Shown: in pieces, positions 34,289 to 42,845 of the stretch
Layout of the letters: every line of letters begins with the position of its first letter
Position numbering within the stretch: the first letter of the stretch is position 1
Origin: Ga0074139 sp964515195
Lineage (GTDB): Bacteria > Bdellovibrionota > Bdellovibrionia > Bdellovibrionales > Bdellovibrionaceae
Assembly (NCBI GenBank): GCA_964515195.1
Contig: CAZETK010000009.1
Span: 7,457 to 71,456 of the forward strand
Direction of reading: 5' to 3'
Length of the DNA stretch: 64,000 nt
Translations under genes and position numbers: made by a program
Notes under the pieces: generated by a model
Told to the model about the DNA's origin: nothing
Databases searched by the model: none
Seen by the model: the letters and a program-made list of their open reading frames with translations, nothing else

Positions 34289-36523
34289 TCAGGTCAGTTC
34301 GTTTGAAAAAAGCATTTCACTGTATTTTGGCAAAGTCCAAAGGTCGTCTGCGATGCAGATTTCGGCGTAATCAGCCGCCTGGCGAAGCTGCTCGGAAGCT
34401 GGAATCAGGGTTTCCACGACATCCGCTAATCGCTTTTCTTCTGAAGAAATGGTGTAGGATTTTTTCAAAAGCTTGTCCAAATGATTCAAATTTTTCAGAG
34501 TGTCCTCAAAAACCTTCTCAACGGCGGCAATTCGTTCTTTATGCAACTTTTTAAGTCCGGCTGTAAGAATGGTGTTATGAGCCGCTCCCATTTGAGCCAA
34601 TTGCTTCTCAAGAGAGGGGATTACATGCCCTCTGACCAGCATAATGAGTGTTTCAAATTCTATATCTAGAGTCTTGATATAGCGCTCAACGTAGACATGG
34701 TATCGGCTGGCAATTTCCTCAGGGCTGAAGACTTTCATGTCCACCAAAAAACGCGTGGACTTTTCTCGAGCCATAACAGACAGCGCCTCTGCCGAGGTGC
34801 TTAAAATAGGGAGCCCGCGTTTTTTTGCCTCGGCCCGCCATTCTTTTGAGTAACCATTGCCTTCAAAGCGGATATTCCGAGTTTCTTTGCAAAGCTGGCG
34901 GATAAGCTCCATAACGGCTTCATCCCGGGTTCCCTTTTTCTTCAGCAACTCCTTCAAACGTCCGGCGGCTTCACGAAATGACGAAGCGACAGCTCCATTA
35001 AGAATCGAAATCGGGAGGGCCACGTGAGTGCTGGAGCCGACCGCTCGAAACTCGAACTTATTGCCGGTGAAGGCAAACGGGCTTGTGCGATTTCGATCCG
35101 TATAGTCTTTTGAGATATCAGGGATATGACTTAATCCCAAATCTATGATTTGCTGATCCGTAGCTTTCAGGGCGGTGCCCCCCTCGATGCTGTTGAGGAT
35201 GTTTTCCAGCATTTGTCCGAGGAAAACCGAAATGATGGCCGGAGGCGCTTCGTTGGCTCCCAACCGATGGTCGTTTCCGGGGCTGGCAATGGATGCGCGA
35301 AGCATATCCGCATGCTCGTAAACGGCCTTTAGAACCACGGCTAAGCAGGCTAAAAATCTTAAGTTCTGATGGGGAGTTGTGCCGGGTTCTAATAGGTTTT
35401 CGCCTTTATCATTGGCAATACTCCAGTTGTTATGTTTGCCGCTTCCATTGATTCCGGCGAAGGGCTTCTCATGTAACAAGCAGATCATTCCATGTTTCAA
35501 AGCCATCCGCTTCAGCACATCCATGGTCAACACGTTGTGATCAGCGGCGATATTGGCATCCTCGAAAATAGGGGCTAGCTCGAACTGAGAAGGCGCCACT
35601 TCATTATGTCGGGTCTTAACTGGAACGCCCAGCTTATAAAGTTCAAACTCCAGTTCTTGCATGTAGCGTTTGACCCGGCCGGGAATGGAGCCGAAGTAGT
35701 GGTCTTCCAGTTGTTGGCCTCGGGCCGAGGGCGCACCTAGAAGCGTTCGACCCGTCATCAGAACATCCGGGCGAAGTGAAGCTAAATTTTTATCAATTAA
35801 AAAGTACTCTTGCTCGACCCCCACAGTGACGTGCAAGCGTTTGGCATCCACGTCGCCGAGAAGTTTAAGAAATTCGCATCCTTCACGAGATACAGCATCA
35901 ATGGAGCGAAGAAGAGGGGTTTTGTTATCTAAGGCATGACCATGGTATCCGAAGAAAACCGTTGGAATGCAAAGAGTGTTGCCGCTTTCTTCTTCAATAA
36001 TAAAAAGAGGCGAAGATGGGTCCCAGGCTGTATAACCACGTGCCTCAAAAGTGGATCGCATGCCACCACTAGGGAAGCTAGAAGCATCGGGTTCACCTTG
36101 AATCAATTGCGAACCCGTAAATCGTTCAATCACCCGCAGCTCCGAGTGATAAGCATGTTGAATGGAAATAAATGCATCATGTTTTTCTGCTGTTAATCCT
36201 GTCATAGGTTGAAACCAATGGCAGAAGTGGGTCACCCCTTTATTCACGGCCCATTCCTTAATGGCAGAAGCGATGGCATCAGCCGTCTCCTTTGGAAGCT
36301 TCTTGCCTTGCTCAAGGGTGCGTAACAAACACTGATAGGCTTCTTTATGAAGTTTTTCCCGCATTTGCGCCAAGCCAAAAGTCATACAGCCGAAATACTC
36401 TGATATCGGAGCTTCTTTGCCGTTGGTATTCTTGAGCTTCTCAATTTTACGGGGAACGGTGGGGTTGACAGCGGATTTGAACGCACTAAAGCGCTCCAAC
36501 GCCGTGGAATTGGGGTTGTTCAT
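34289..36523 (-). CDS. glnN: Type III glutamine synthetase
   Basis: Large (744 aa) GSIII enzyme that makes glutamine from glutamate and ammonia with ATP. Type-specific stretches include THFCHWFQPMTGLTAEKHD, FPSGGMRSTFEARGYTAWD, VGVEQEYFLID, and KTRHNEVAPSQFELAP; the nucleotide-site region NGSGKHNNWS is also present. AAAGG lies 6 nt before ATG 36523. GSIII is typical of Bacteroidetes, cyanobacteria and some others. arfB follows in the same operon. Confidence 0.93.
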   Translation of the reverse strand: MNNPNSTALERFSAFKSAVNPTVPRKIEKLKNTNGKEAPISEYFGCMTFGLAQMREKLHKEAYQCLLRTLEQGKKLPKETADAIASAIKEWAVNKGVTHFCHWFQPMTGLTAEKHDAFISIQHAYHSELRVIERFTGSQLIQGEPDASSFPSGGMRSTFEARGYTAWDPSSPLFIIEEESGNTLCIPTVFFGYHGHALDNKTPLLRSIDAVSREGCEFLKLLGDVDAKRLHVTVGVEQEYFLIDKNLASLRPDVLMTGRTLLGAPSARGQQLEDHYFGSIPGRVKRYMQELEFELYKLGVPVKTRHNEVAPSQFELAPIFEDANIAADHNVLTMDVLKRMALKHGMICLLHEKPFAGINGSGKHNNWSIANDKGENLLEPGTTPHQNLRFLACLAVVLKAVYEHADMLRASIASPGNDHRLGANEAPPAIISVFLGQMLENILNSIEGGTALKATDQQIIDLGLSHIPDISKDYTDRNRTSPFAFTGNKFEFRAVGSSTHVALPISILNGAVASSFREAAGRLKELLKKKGTRDEAVMELIRQLCKETRNIRFEGNGYSKEWRAEAKKRGLPILSTSAEALSVMAREKSTRFLVDMKVFSPEEIASRYHVYVERYIKTLDIEFETLIMLVRGHVIPSLEKQLAQMGAAHNTILTAGLKKLHKERIAAVEKVFEDTLKNLNHLDKLLKKSYTISSEEKRLADVVETLIPASEQLRQAADYAEICIADDLWTLPKYSEMLFSNELT

Positions 36524-36679
36524 ATAGACCTTTCGCCCTATCTCTTAAACGAATTCTCATTGAACTCGAAGAAACAGAATTATTGTTGTGGACCCGTCAG
36601 AATCAATGACTCTGACCAGTCTTGGGGTACAGGATATCCAAAAATGGAGCAAAATTAAAGAGGGATTTTTAAAATTTCG

Positions 36680-36709
36680 TTCGCAAGGCTGGGATCTTTT
36701 TATTATATT
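36680..36709 (+). promoter_or_regulatory. Candidate promoter placing the start codon at or near +1
   Basis: TTCGCA (36680-36685), an 18-nt spacer and TATATT (36704-36709) lie just before ATG 36715, 5 nt after the -10. If used, the transcript would be almost leaderless. Confidence 0.3.
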
Positions 36710-36714
36710 TGGGA

Positions 36715-37362
36715 ATGGAATCTTTAAAGTGCCCCCTTTGCCTTGGAAAGTCGACATGGACCCTTCACCAGAAGGTGACTGGCGAAAGCTATCATAAGTG
36801 TCTTGATTGCAATTTAATCTTCCTAAACCCGCAATTCCATTTGAAGCCCGATGAAGAGCTGCGCCGATATCAATCCCATGAAAATGATCCCGAGCAGAAA
36901 GGTTATCAGGATTTTTTAGCTCCCGTGATAGCAGCTGTGCGTAACTCCCAGCTGATGAAAGCCGAAGGACTGGATTTTGGTTGCGGACCGAATTCCGTGG
37001 TCATCCATACTCTGAAAAAAGAAGGCTATAACATCAAAGGTTACGACCCTTATTTCCATGATGATTCCAAATTGTTGCAAAAAAAGTATGATTACATTGT
37101 CTGCACCGAGGTGATCGAGCATTTTTATAAACCCTTTGAAGAGTTTGCCCGATTGCGAAGTCTTTTGAAGCCGCTAGGTTCCCTTTATCTCAAGACTTCT
37201 CTTACAGACTCTGTCGAGGATTTTGAAAAGTGGCACTACCATCGTGATCCAAGTCACGTTTGCTTTTATTCTGAAAAAAGTATTCGGTGGATCTGCCGCA
37301 ATTTAAGATGGAACGAAGTCGAGATCAGCCAGGATCGGATTGTCATAGCTCGCACCACATAA
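36715..37362 (+). CDS. Class I SAM-dependent methyltransferase with N-terminal zinc ribbon
   Basis: A 215-aa protein. Residues C6, C9, C29 and C32 (CPLC and CLDC) form a zinc ribbon; the methyltransferase motif I is GLDFGCGPNS at about 85-94, with GYDPYF and YDYIVCTEVIEHF following. It belongs to the methyltransf_23 type, seen in many modification pathways. ATG 36715 is preferred over the upstream TTG at 36709. It is divergent from glutamine synthetase. The substrate is unknown. Confidence 0.83.
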   Translation: MESLKCPLCLGKSTWTLHQKVTGESYHKCLDCNLIFLNPQFHLKPDEELRRYQSHENDPEQKGYQDFLAPVIAAVRNSQLMKAEGLDFGCGPNSVVIHTLKKEGYNIKGYDPYFHDDSKLLQKKYDYIVCTEVIEHFYKPFEEFARLRSLLKPLGSLYLKTSLTDSVEDFEKWHYHRDPSHVCFYSEKSIRWICRNLRWNEVEISQDRIVIARTT

Positions 37363-37460
37363 GAGTGACCCAAGAACCAATCTTCTTGCTCCTGGTCAAT
37401 TAAATCGGCAGGCAAGGATGGGTTTGGATTTTGCTTTATTCCAGGATCAGAGGTCTTGGA

Positions 37461-38660
37461 ATGGTTGTATTGAATTTCATGCGGAATGCTCCCTGGTTTG
37501 TTGTGACCTTTACAGGGATCTGTCTATTACTTTTTCACTCGGACGCCCATGCCCAGAGGCAATGCCACAAACTTCTTAAAGGTAAGGCCTCGCCCCACGC
37601 TGAAAGCTATATCTCAAAGGATCTGGCCAAGCCTCTGTCAAAAGAGCGTCCTCCGTCCACTTTGGGTCACGCGCGATTTAGTATGCGCGGGATGTCCTGG
37701 AACCTTAAGAATGTATTTACTTCGGATGACGGGCCATCCAGGGTGAATGGCGTGAAGCTAGCTTCAGGCAAGAATGGACGTAGTGAAAATGAAAAACCAG
37801 ATCGGGAAATGGTCAGTCTCCAAATGACGTTGATCGAATACAACCCTGATTGGTTAGTGGGGCAAGAAATTGAAAACGTAAAAGCTGCACGCGAGGTCGT
37901 AGAAGGTGATCAAAAACTGCGCGGCCTTTATCATGTATTTTTAATTGATGGGAACGACCAACGAGGAATTGATATCGGCTTTTTTGTTAAAAAATCCTTA
38001 CCCTTCAAATACAAGTTAGAATCCCATCGACACCTCCAATGGACGGACCGTTATAAGGAGGATGGACAGTGGAAAGAAGAAACGATACCGCTTTTTTCCC
38101 GGGATTTTCCAGTTTTGTTGTTTTTCAATAAAGAAGACGCCAACTTTGAAAAGCCCGTCCTGATTTTGGGAGGCGTGCATGCTAAATCAAAACGAAATCG
38201 CTCAGGCGATCCTGAAAGTCAGCGTTGGCGAACAGCTCAATTTGAAGGCATCGCCCAAATAATTCAAACGTATCATCAGAGGTATGGTGAAGATGTGCCC
38301 GTTATTATCGCTGGGGACTATAACACCGAAGTGCAAAGTTCGACCGAAATTGAGCCCCTCCGTCAGCTTGAAATTGACAGTGCCTTTGACAAAGCTGAGG
38401 AAGATCGTCTTGAACCCTACGACCGCGGAACTCACGCGTACTTTTCCAAGGGGGGGCGAGCCGATTTTAAACAAATTGATGACATTCGGGTCCGCAACGT
38501 TCGAGTGATCAGAACAGAAATTGCCGACTATCGAAACCATAAAGGCAAAGAAATCAAATGGCCCCGCACCTATGAAGAACGTGAAAAGCAGGGCTCAGAT
38601 CATAAAGCTGTCGTTGCGGATATTGAACTTACTGTCCCGGGAATTAAAAGTAAAAAATAA
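37461..38660 (+). CDS. Exported endonuclease/exonuclease/phosphatase family protein
   Basis: About 399 aa with a signal peptide (APWFVVTFTGICLLLFHSDA). The EEP fold motifs are seen in order: GMSWNLKNV, VGQEIENV, LGGVHAKSK, AGDYNTEV, and GSDHKAVVADI with the catalytic His. It would hydrolyse phosphodiesters (nucleic acid or sphingolipid-like) outside the cytoplasm; an exported nuclease fits a predatory lifestyle (inference). ATG 37461 has AGAGG upstream; TTG 37431 is less likely. Its end overlaps the convergent gene by 17 bp. Confidence 0.85.
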   Translation: MVVLNFMRNAPWFVVTFTGICLLLFHSDAHAQRQCHKLLKGKASPHAESYISKDLAKPLSKERPPSTLGHARFSMRGMSWNLKNVFTSDDGPSRVNGVKLASGKNGRSENEKPDREMVSLQMTLIEYNPDWLVGQEIENVKAAREVVEGDQKLRGLYHVFLIDGNDQRGIDIGFFVKKSLPFKYKLESHRHLQWTDRYKEDGQWKEETIPLFSRDFPVLLFFNKEDANFEKPVLILGGVHAKSKRNRSGDPESQRWRTAQFEGIAQIIQTYHQRYGEDVPVIIAGDYNTEVQSSTEIEPLRQLEIDSAFDKAEEDRLEPYDRGTHAYFSKGGRADFKQIDDIRVRNVRVIRTEIADYRNHKGKEIKWPRTYEEREKQGSDHKAVVADIELTVPGIKSKK

Positions 38661-39138
38661 GACCGGCTTTAAGCGGGTGGTCGCCCACGGTGCGGAACCG
38701 AGTTTCATCTAAAGACGTAAGCCCGACTCCACCTTCAAAAGAAAATCCCAGTGAATCCAAGCCTGGCAGAAAGAATTCGGCCCCAAAAACCACATTCATC
38801 TCGAAGCCAGAATCATTGTCAGTACCTGTACCAGTGGCGTCAGGGCGCTCAACGTTAAGCATCCCCACTTGGCCCCCGTAGTAAAAATTCATATTGTCTT
38901 CTTTGAAGAGGACTTTGCGAATTCCCACGTTGACCGCGAATTTGGAGTTGTCCTCCTCGGTGTCGACGCCCAAACTGCCCGTGAAGCCGATTTCGGAATT
39001 GGGATAATAAACAGCCGCTAAAGATGGTAAATCGATAGAGTTATTATTCTTGATTCCCACGCCCAGGCGATTGCTAAGGTCTTTAGCGTAGAGAAAAGGG
39101 GTGAATATCATAGCTGCCGTCACAATCAATTTGAACAT
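38644..39138 (-). CDS. Small outer-membrane beta-barrel-like protein
   Basis: A 164-aa protein with a signal peptide (MFKLIVTAAMIFTPFLYA) and then alternating strands (FTGSLGVDT, FAVNVGIRKVL, MNFYYGGQVGML, FEMNVVFGAEFF, GFSFEGGVGLTSL) ending in the aromatic C-terminal F (LIFYF), as in barrels recognised by BAM. AGGAGG lies 5 nt upstream. The function is unknown. Confidence 0.7.
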   Translation of the reverse strand: MFKLIVTAAMIFTPFLYAKDLSNRLGVGIKNNNSIDLPSLAAVYYPNSEIGFTGSLGVDTEEDNSKFAVNVGIRKVLFKEDNMNFYYGGQVGMLNVERPDATGTGTDNDSGFEMNVVFGAEFFLPGLDSLGFSFEGGVGLTSLDETRFRTVGDHPLKAGLIFYF

Positions 39139-39320
39139 GATTCCTCCTCAAGACGGTAAGATGTAACTATAGTTTTTAAAGGGAGTCCCTCACTTTTTGT
39201 AATTGCGGTGCATTAAAGATAGATTATTCGCAACGATTTTGTGAGATTGAGCCTTCAAAAGCTTTTAGCTTATGTCATCCGAAAGGATTCCCAAAATCTT
39301 CAGGGATTTTTGACTTTGAA

Positions 39321-39396
39321 GGGCGTGTAGCTCAGTTGGGAGAGCATCAGCATGGCATGTTGAGGGTCGCAGGTTCGATTCCTGTCACGTCCACCA
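39321..39396 (+). tRNA. tRNA-Ala (anticodon GGC)
   Basis: Cloverleaf: acceptor GGGCGTG pairs with CACGTCC with the G3:U70 pair diagnostic of alanine; D arm GCTC..GAGC; anticodon stem TCAGC/GTTGA with loop ATGGCAT giving GGC; T arm GCAGG TTCGATT CCTGT; CCA encoded. The final CA of CCA overlaps the first two bases of the long palindrome that follows. Confidence 0.97.
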
Positions 39397-39516
39397 CTTC
39401 TCTTCTCTAAGTGTCCTCCAAAAAGCCTCAGACATACGTTTGGCAGCGGTGCTCGCGTTGCGAACACCGCACCAATCCGAACTCGGTTTTTGGAGGACAC
39501 TTAGAGAAGAGAAGTG
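39395..39516. repeat. Fold-back element, copy 1
   Basis: A perfect 30-bp inverted repeat (39395-39424 and 39487-39516) encloses a 62-nt core. Inside, GCGGTGCTCGC (loop GTT) GCGAACACCGC forms an 11-bp stem with one mismatch, flanked by TTGG/CCAA. The left arm begins in the last two bases of tRNA-Ala. It shares its core, and arms of related but covarying sequence, with copy 2. It may be a mobile palindromic element or a structured RNA. Confidence 0.9.
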
Positions 39517-39602
39517 TAGGTTTTCCTTGTTTTTTCAGCTTGGGCTTTGGGTGACAAATGGTGCTGAGATCAAATGCTATACAGATATGGTGGTTGGGAG
39601 TG

Positions 39603-40511
39603 ATGAAAAATATTTTGTTCATAATGATGATCTTTACCTCTTTCGGTGCATCTGCAATTTATGAACAATATCCTGGTGCGACCTGGGAAGAGGTGATCCA
39701 TCCTAAAAACTCGATTGTGGCTATTGAGCCGTCGCCATCACAGCGCTTTGTAGGATGCTCGGGTGCCTTTATTCATGAAGGCTATGTCATAACGGCTGCT
39801 CACTGTGATACCAATGGCCAGCGATTTGCGATTAATGTACCTGCTTTACGCGGTGGCGTTAGTAATCCATTGCCTAAAAAATTAGATGATTGTGATCCTT
39901 TTGCGGCGCCACGTGCGGAAGACTGGAATGGTTTTCTACTAAACGTCTATACGTCTCAAACTCTCGATATCAAAATTGCAAAAGCGATTTGGTTTCCAGG
40001 AAGAAGGAAAAGTGTTGTGCCTTTTACTGTGTGGACAGGAGACTCATCACAACTGAAGGGCCTGTGGATTGAGGCGATAGGCTATCTTCGGTGGTTCAGC
40101 GGAATTCTAATCTCCTCGTACGGACAAATCTTGTCGACAAACCATCTGTGGTCAAAATCACCTGATCAAAAATATCTGGTGTATAACGCTCTTCAAGGGA
40201 ATCAAATGTCAGGAGGACCGGTAGTTCTTCACAGCACTCAAGAGATTGTGGGCGTGATATCGGCTTCCTACAGGGGCATTGCGAAAATAGATGATCCTGA
40301 TTTAGACGTACACTCGTACGCCACTTTTATCGCCGACGCCATGAGCGAGGCCAACTGGCCGCATTCTCTTTTAAAGGGTTCACCCGACAGCCTACTGCCG
40401 AAGCCCACCTTTTTTCCACATTGGCTTACGGAAAATGAAATTGATTCCGACAATACTTGGCGACCCAATACTGAAAATTCAAAGCAGTTTATTATGAACT
40501 GTGAAAATTAA
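39603..40511 (+). CDS. Secreted trypsin-like serine protease (S1 family)
   Basis: A 302-aa protein with a signal peptide (MKNILFIMMIFTSFGASA). The chymotrypsin triad is visible: His67 in VITAAHC, Asp122 in QTLDIKIA, Ser203 in GNQMSGGPVV; C52 and C68 match the first conserved disulfide. The usual G-D-S-G-G-P is varied at the start (N-Q-M-S-G-G-P). ATG 39603 has GGGAG only 2-4 nt upstream. The gene is exactly bracketed by two fold-back elements and sits between tRNA-Ala and ftsH, so it looks like an inserted cassette. An exported protease fits predation (inference). Confidence 0.85.
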   Translation: MKNILFIMMIFTSFGASAIYEQYPGATWEEVIHPKNSIVAIEPSPSQRFVGCSGAFIHEGYVITAAHCDTNGQRFAINVPALRGGVSNPLPKKLDDCDPFAAPRAEDWNGFLLNVYTSQTLDIKIAKAIWFPGRRKSVVPFTVWTGDSSQLKGLWIEAIGYLRWFSGILISSYGQILSTNHLWSKSPDQKYLVYNALQGNQMSGGPVVLHSTQEIVGVISASYRGIAKIDDPDLDVHSYATFIADAMSEANWPHSLLKGSPDSLLPKPTFFPHWLTENEIDSDNTWRPNTENSKQFIMNCEN

Positions 40512-40523
40512 TATTTGCTGACT

Positions 40524-40652
40524 CCGTCCCTTGCCCTCTCTAAGAATCCTTCAAAAGCCTCGGACATACGTTCGGCAGCGGTGCTCGCTTTGCGAGCGCC
40601 GCACCGATCCGAACTCGGCTTTTGAAGGATTCTTAGAGAGGGCAAGAGACGG
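40524..40652. repeat. Fold-back element, copy 2
   Basis: A 36-bp inverted repeat with one mismatch (40524-40559 and 40617-40652) encloses a core in the same orientation as copy 1. The inner stem is GCGGTGCTCGC (loop TTT) GCGAGCGCCGC, flanked by TCGG/CCGA. The arms differ from copy 1 at several places, but each change is matched on the opposite arm. It lies between the convergent ends of the protease gene and ftsH, 9 bp from the ftsH stop. Confidence 0.9.
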
Positions 40653-40661
40653 GGCTATCAA

Positions 40662-42608
40662 TCACTGCTGCGGTCGATGAGAGTGGATTTCGAAAGGCGG
40701 GATGCCTCCACGCCCCGGGATAGAGATGGGCTCCAAGTGTTCTTGAGTATGTTTCTGCAGTTGAGAAAAGATTTTCTTCAATTCTTTTTCTTCAAGCGTT
40801 TCTTTTTCCAACAAATGCTGAGCACTTTTTCTTAGTAAGTTTTCATTGTTTGTTAAAATCTGCAGGGCCTCTGCCAAAGCACTTTCAGTGATATTTTTAA
40901 CCGACTCGTCTATTTCACGGGCTGTTTTGTCACTGTAGTAACTTTTCGTAAAAGGAAAGTCGGCGCCGCCAGACAACAGGGTGGCTTCATTGTCATTGTA
41001 CGAAACTGACCCCAACATTCGATTCATACCGTAACGAGTGACCATTTCACGGGCAATATTGGTGGCCTTTTGCAAATCATCTGACGCTCCGGTTGACAGA
41101 TGACCGAACACCAAAATCTCGGCCGCACGGCCGCCCATCAGAACGCTAATTTTATTTCGAAGCTCTTGCTCTGTAATCAAATAGCGATCCCCGGTAGGAC
41201 GCTGAAGAGTGTATCCTAAGGCACCCATACCTCTTGGGATAATCGAGATTTTATGAACGGGATCGCTATTGGGCAATGCGGCCGCTACCAAAGCGTGACC
41301 CATTTCATGGTGAGCAACGATCATGCGTTCGCGGGGATCCAAAAGCCGACTTCGTTTTTCTAGCCCGGCGACAATTCGTTCAAGAGCCTGTGTAAAGTCC
41401 GAAAGATTTACGGTCTCGGCGTGTCTTCGCGTGGCCACAATGGCAGCCTCGTTGACCAGGTTGGCCAGGTCAGCACCTGTGAACCCCGGAGTCAGATCAG
41501 CCACCTTTTCCAGCTCAAGACTGGGATCGAGTTTTACTTTCACCACGTGGACTTTCAGAATTTCAAGGCGGCCTTTTCTGTCGGGACGGTCTACCAGGAC
41601 CTGTCGATCAAAACGGCCGGCCCGAAGCAAGGCGGGATCCAAAATCTCGGGCCTGTTAGTAGCAGCCAAGATAATGGTGCCGATGCTAGAATCAAAACCA
41701 TCCATTTCGACGAGCAATTGATTCAGAGTCTGTTCTTTTTCATCGTGACCACTGGCCAAGGGGCTATTACGTGTTTTCCCAAGAGCATCCAGTTCGTCGA
41801 TAAATATGATACAGGGAGCTTGTTTACGAGCCTGTTCAAATAGATCGCGAACCCGTGCGGCGCCCAAGCCTACAAACATTTCCACAAACTCAGAACCGTT
41901 GATCGAAAAAAAAGCGACCCCCGCCTCACCGGCAACAGCTTTAGCGAGAAGAGTCTTTCCGGTTCCAGGGGGGCCCACCAACAAGACGCCTTTGGGAATA
42001 TGGGCTCCCAACCGTTCATAGGCTTTGGGGTCTTTCAGAAATCCGACAACTTCGCGCAACTCATCTTTGGCCTCATCGACGCCGGCGACATCCTTGAAGG
42101 TGGTCTTGATGTCCTGCTCGACGTAAACCTTGGCTTTATTTTTACCAAGTGACATGGCTCCGCCTGACATATTGGATTGCATTCTTCTTAGTAAGAACAT
42201 CCAAATACCTAAAAAGATCAGTGTCGGAATGACCCAGGACATGACATCTCTTAAAAACGTGCTTTCGATGACCTCTCCGAATTTGACGTTATGGGCAGCC
42301 AGAAGCTTTGTAAGCTCCGGGTCCACTTGGACTGTCATAAACTCTTGTTTACCGTTGACCGGTTCTTTTAGTACTCCGTGAAGTCGTTCACCGCGTTTCG
42401 TAACTTCAGTGACATTGCCTGCATCTAACTGCTTTATGAACTCACTATAGGCCACTTCAGAAACCTGGTCCTGCCAGGTTATAAAATTTTGAATTAAGAG
42501 AACGCCCCAAATGGCGAATAACAGGTAAAAAAGATTAAAGCGGAATCGAGGAGCTTGAGGGGGGGGATTCGGGCTATTTGGCTGTTTAGGTTCTTGAGGT
42601 CTATCCAT
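40662..42608 (-). CDS. ftsH: ATP-dependent zinc metalloprotease FtsH
   Basis: Membrane AAA+ protease of 648 aa. A transmembrane helix near residues 25-42, a periplasmic loop, a second at about 122-140, then Walker A GPPGTGKT at 212-219, the Walker B FIDELDAL, the second region of homology TNRPEILDPALLRAGRFDRQ, and the zinc site HEMGH at about 432-436 (HEAGH in most homologues). GAGGAG lies close to ATG 42608. It degrades misfolded membrane proteins and regulators. It is convergent with the protease cassette. Confidence 0.97.
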   Translation of the reverse strand: MDRPQEPKQPNSPNPPPQAPRFRFNLFYLLFAIWGVLLIQNFITWQDQVSEVAYSEFIKQLDAGNVTEVTKRGERLHGVLKEPVNGKQEFMTVQVDPELTKLLAAHNVKFGEVIESTFLRDVMSWVIPTLIFLGIWMFLLRRMQSNMSGGAMSLGKNKAKVYVEQDIKTTFKDVAGVDEAKDELREVVGFLKDPKAYERLGAHIPKGVLLVGPPGTGKTLLAKAVAGEAGVAFFSINGSEFVEMFVGLGAARVRDLFEQARKQAPCIIFIDELDALGKTRNSPLASGHDEKEQTLNQLLVEMDGFDSSIGTIILAATNRPEILDPALLRAGRFDRQVLVDRPDRKGRLEILKVHVVKVKLDPSLELEKVADLTPGFTGADLANLVNEAAIVATRRHAETVNLSDFTQALERIVAGLEKRSRLLDPRERMIVAHHEMGHALVAAALPNSDPVHKISIIPRGMGALGYTLQRPTGDRYLITEQELRNKISVLMGGRAAEILVFGHLSTGASDDLQKATNIAREMVTRYGMNRMLGSVSYNDNEATLLSGGADFPFTKSYYSDKTAREIDESVKNITESALAEALQILTNNENLLRKSAQHLLEKETLEEKELKKIFSQLQKHTQEHLEPISIPGRGGIPPFEIHSHRPQQ

Positions 42609-42845
42609 TCCACTCCTCTCGGTAATGTCCGCCTAAGAAGGTCATGTTGGCGCGGAATCGAAACGCTGACGAAGGGGGGTCCAGTCTCAGAGTGAGTCTG
42701 AAATCTTTCACGGTCAAGATGCCTTGCCAGGATCTGATAAACATGGGCTCTGGCGGATCAAGGTTGCGGAAATACAAACATACAAATTTTAACTGTGTAG
42801 GTTGGAATGAAAACCGCCGTATTGAGGGACTGATGAGAGAAGAAC

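Noticed and set aside
39300..39500. Minus-strand ORF encoding a peptide with GRDRNRTCDPQ over tRNA-Ala and the palindrome
   Set aside because: It is the well-known spurious product of reading the antisense of a tRNA gene; no ribosome-binding site and no real coding pattern.
39395..40652. Integron attC sites flanking a gene cassette
   Set aside because: Length and hairpin form are similar, but the outer GTTRRRY and RYYYAAC integrase sites are missing and there is no integron integrase in the window.
42740..42775. Heat-shock (sigma-32-like) promoter CTTGA...CCCATGTTT upstream of ftsH
   Set aside because: The spacing between the two parts is about 10 nt, shorter than the usual 12-16.
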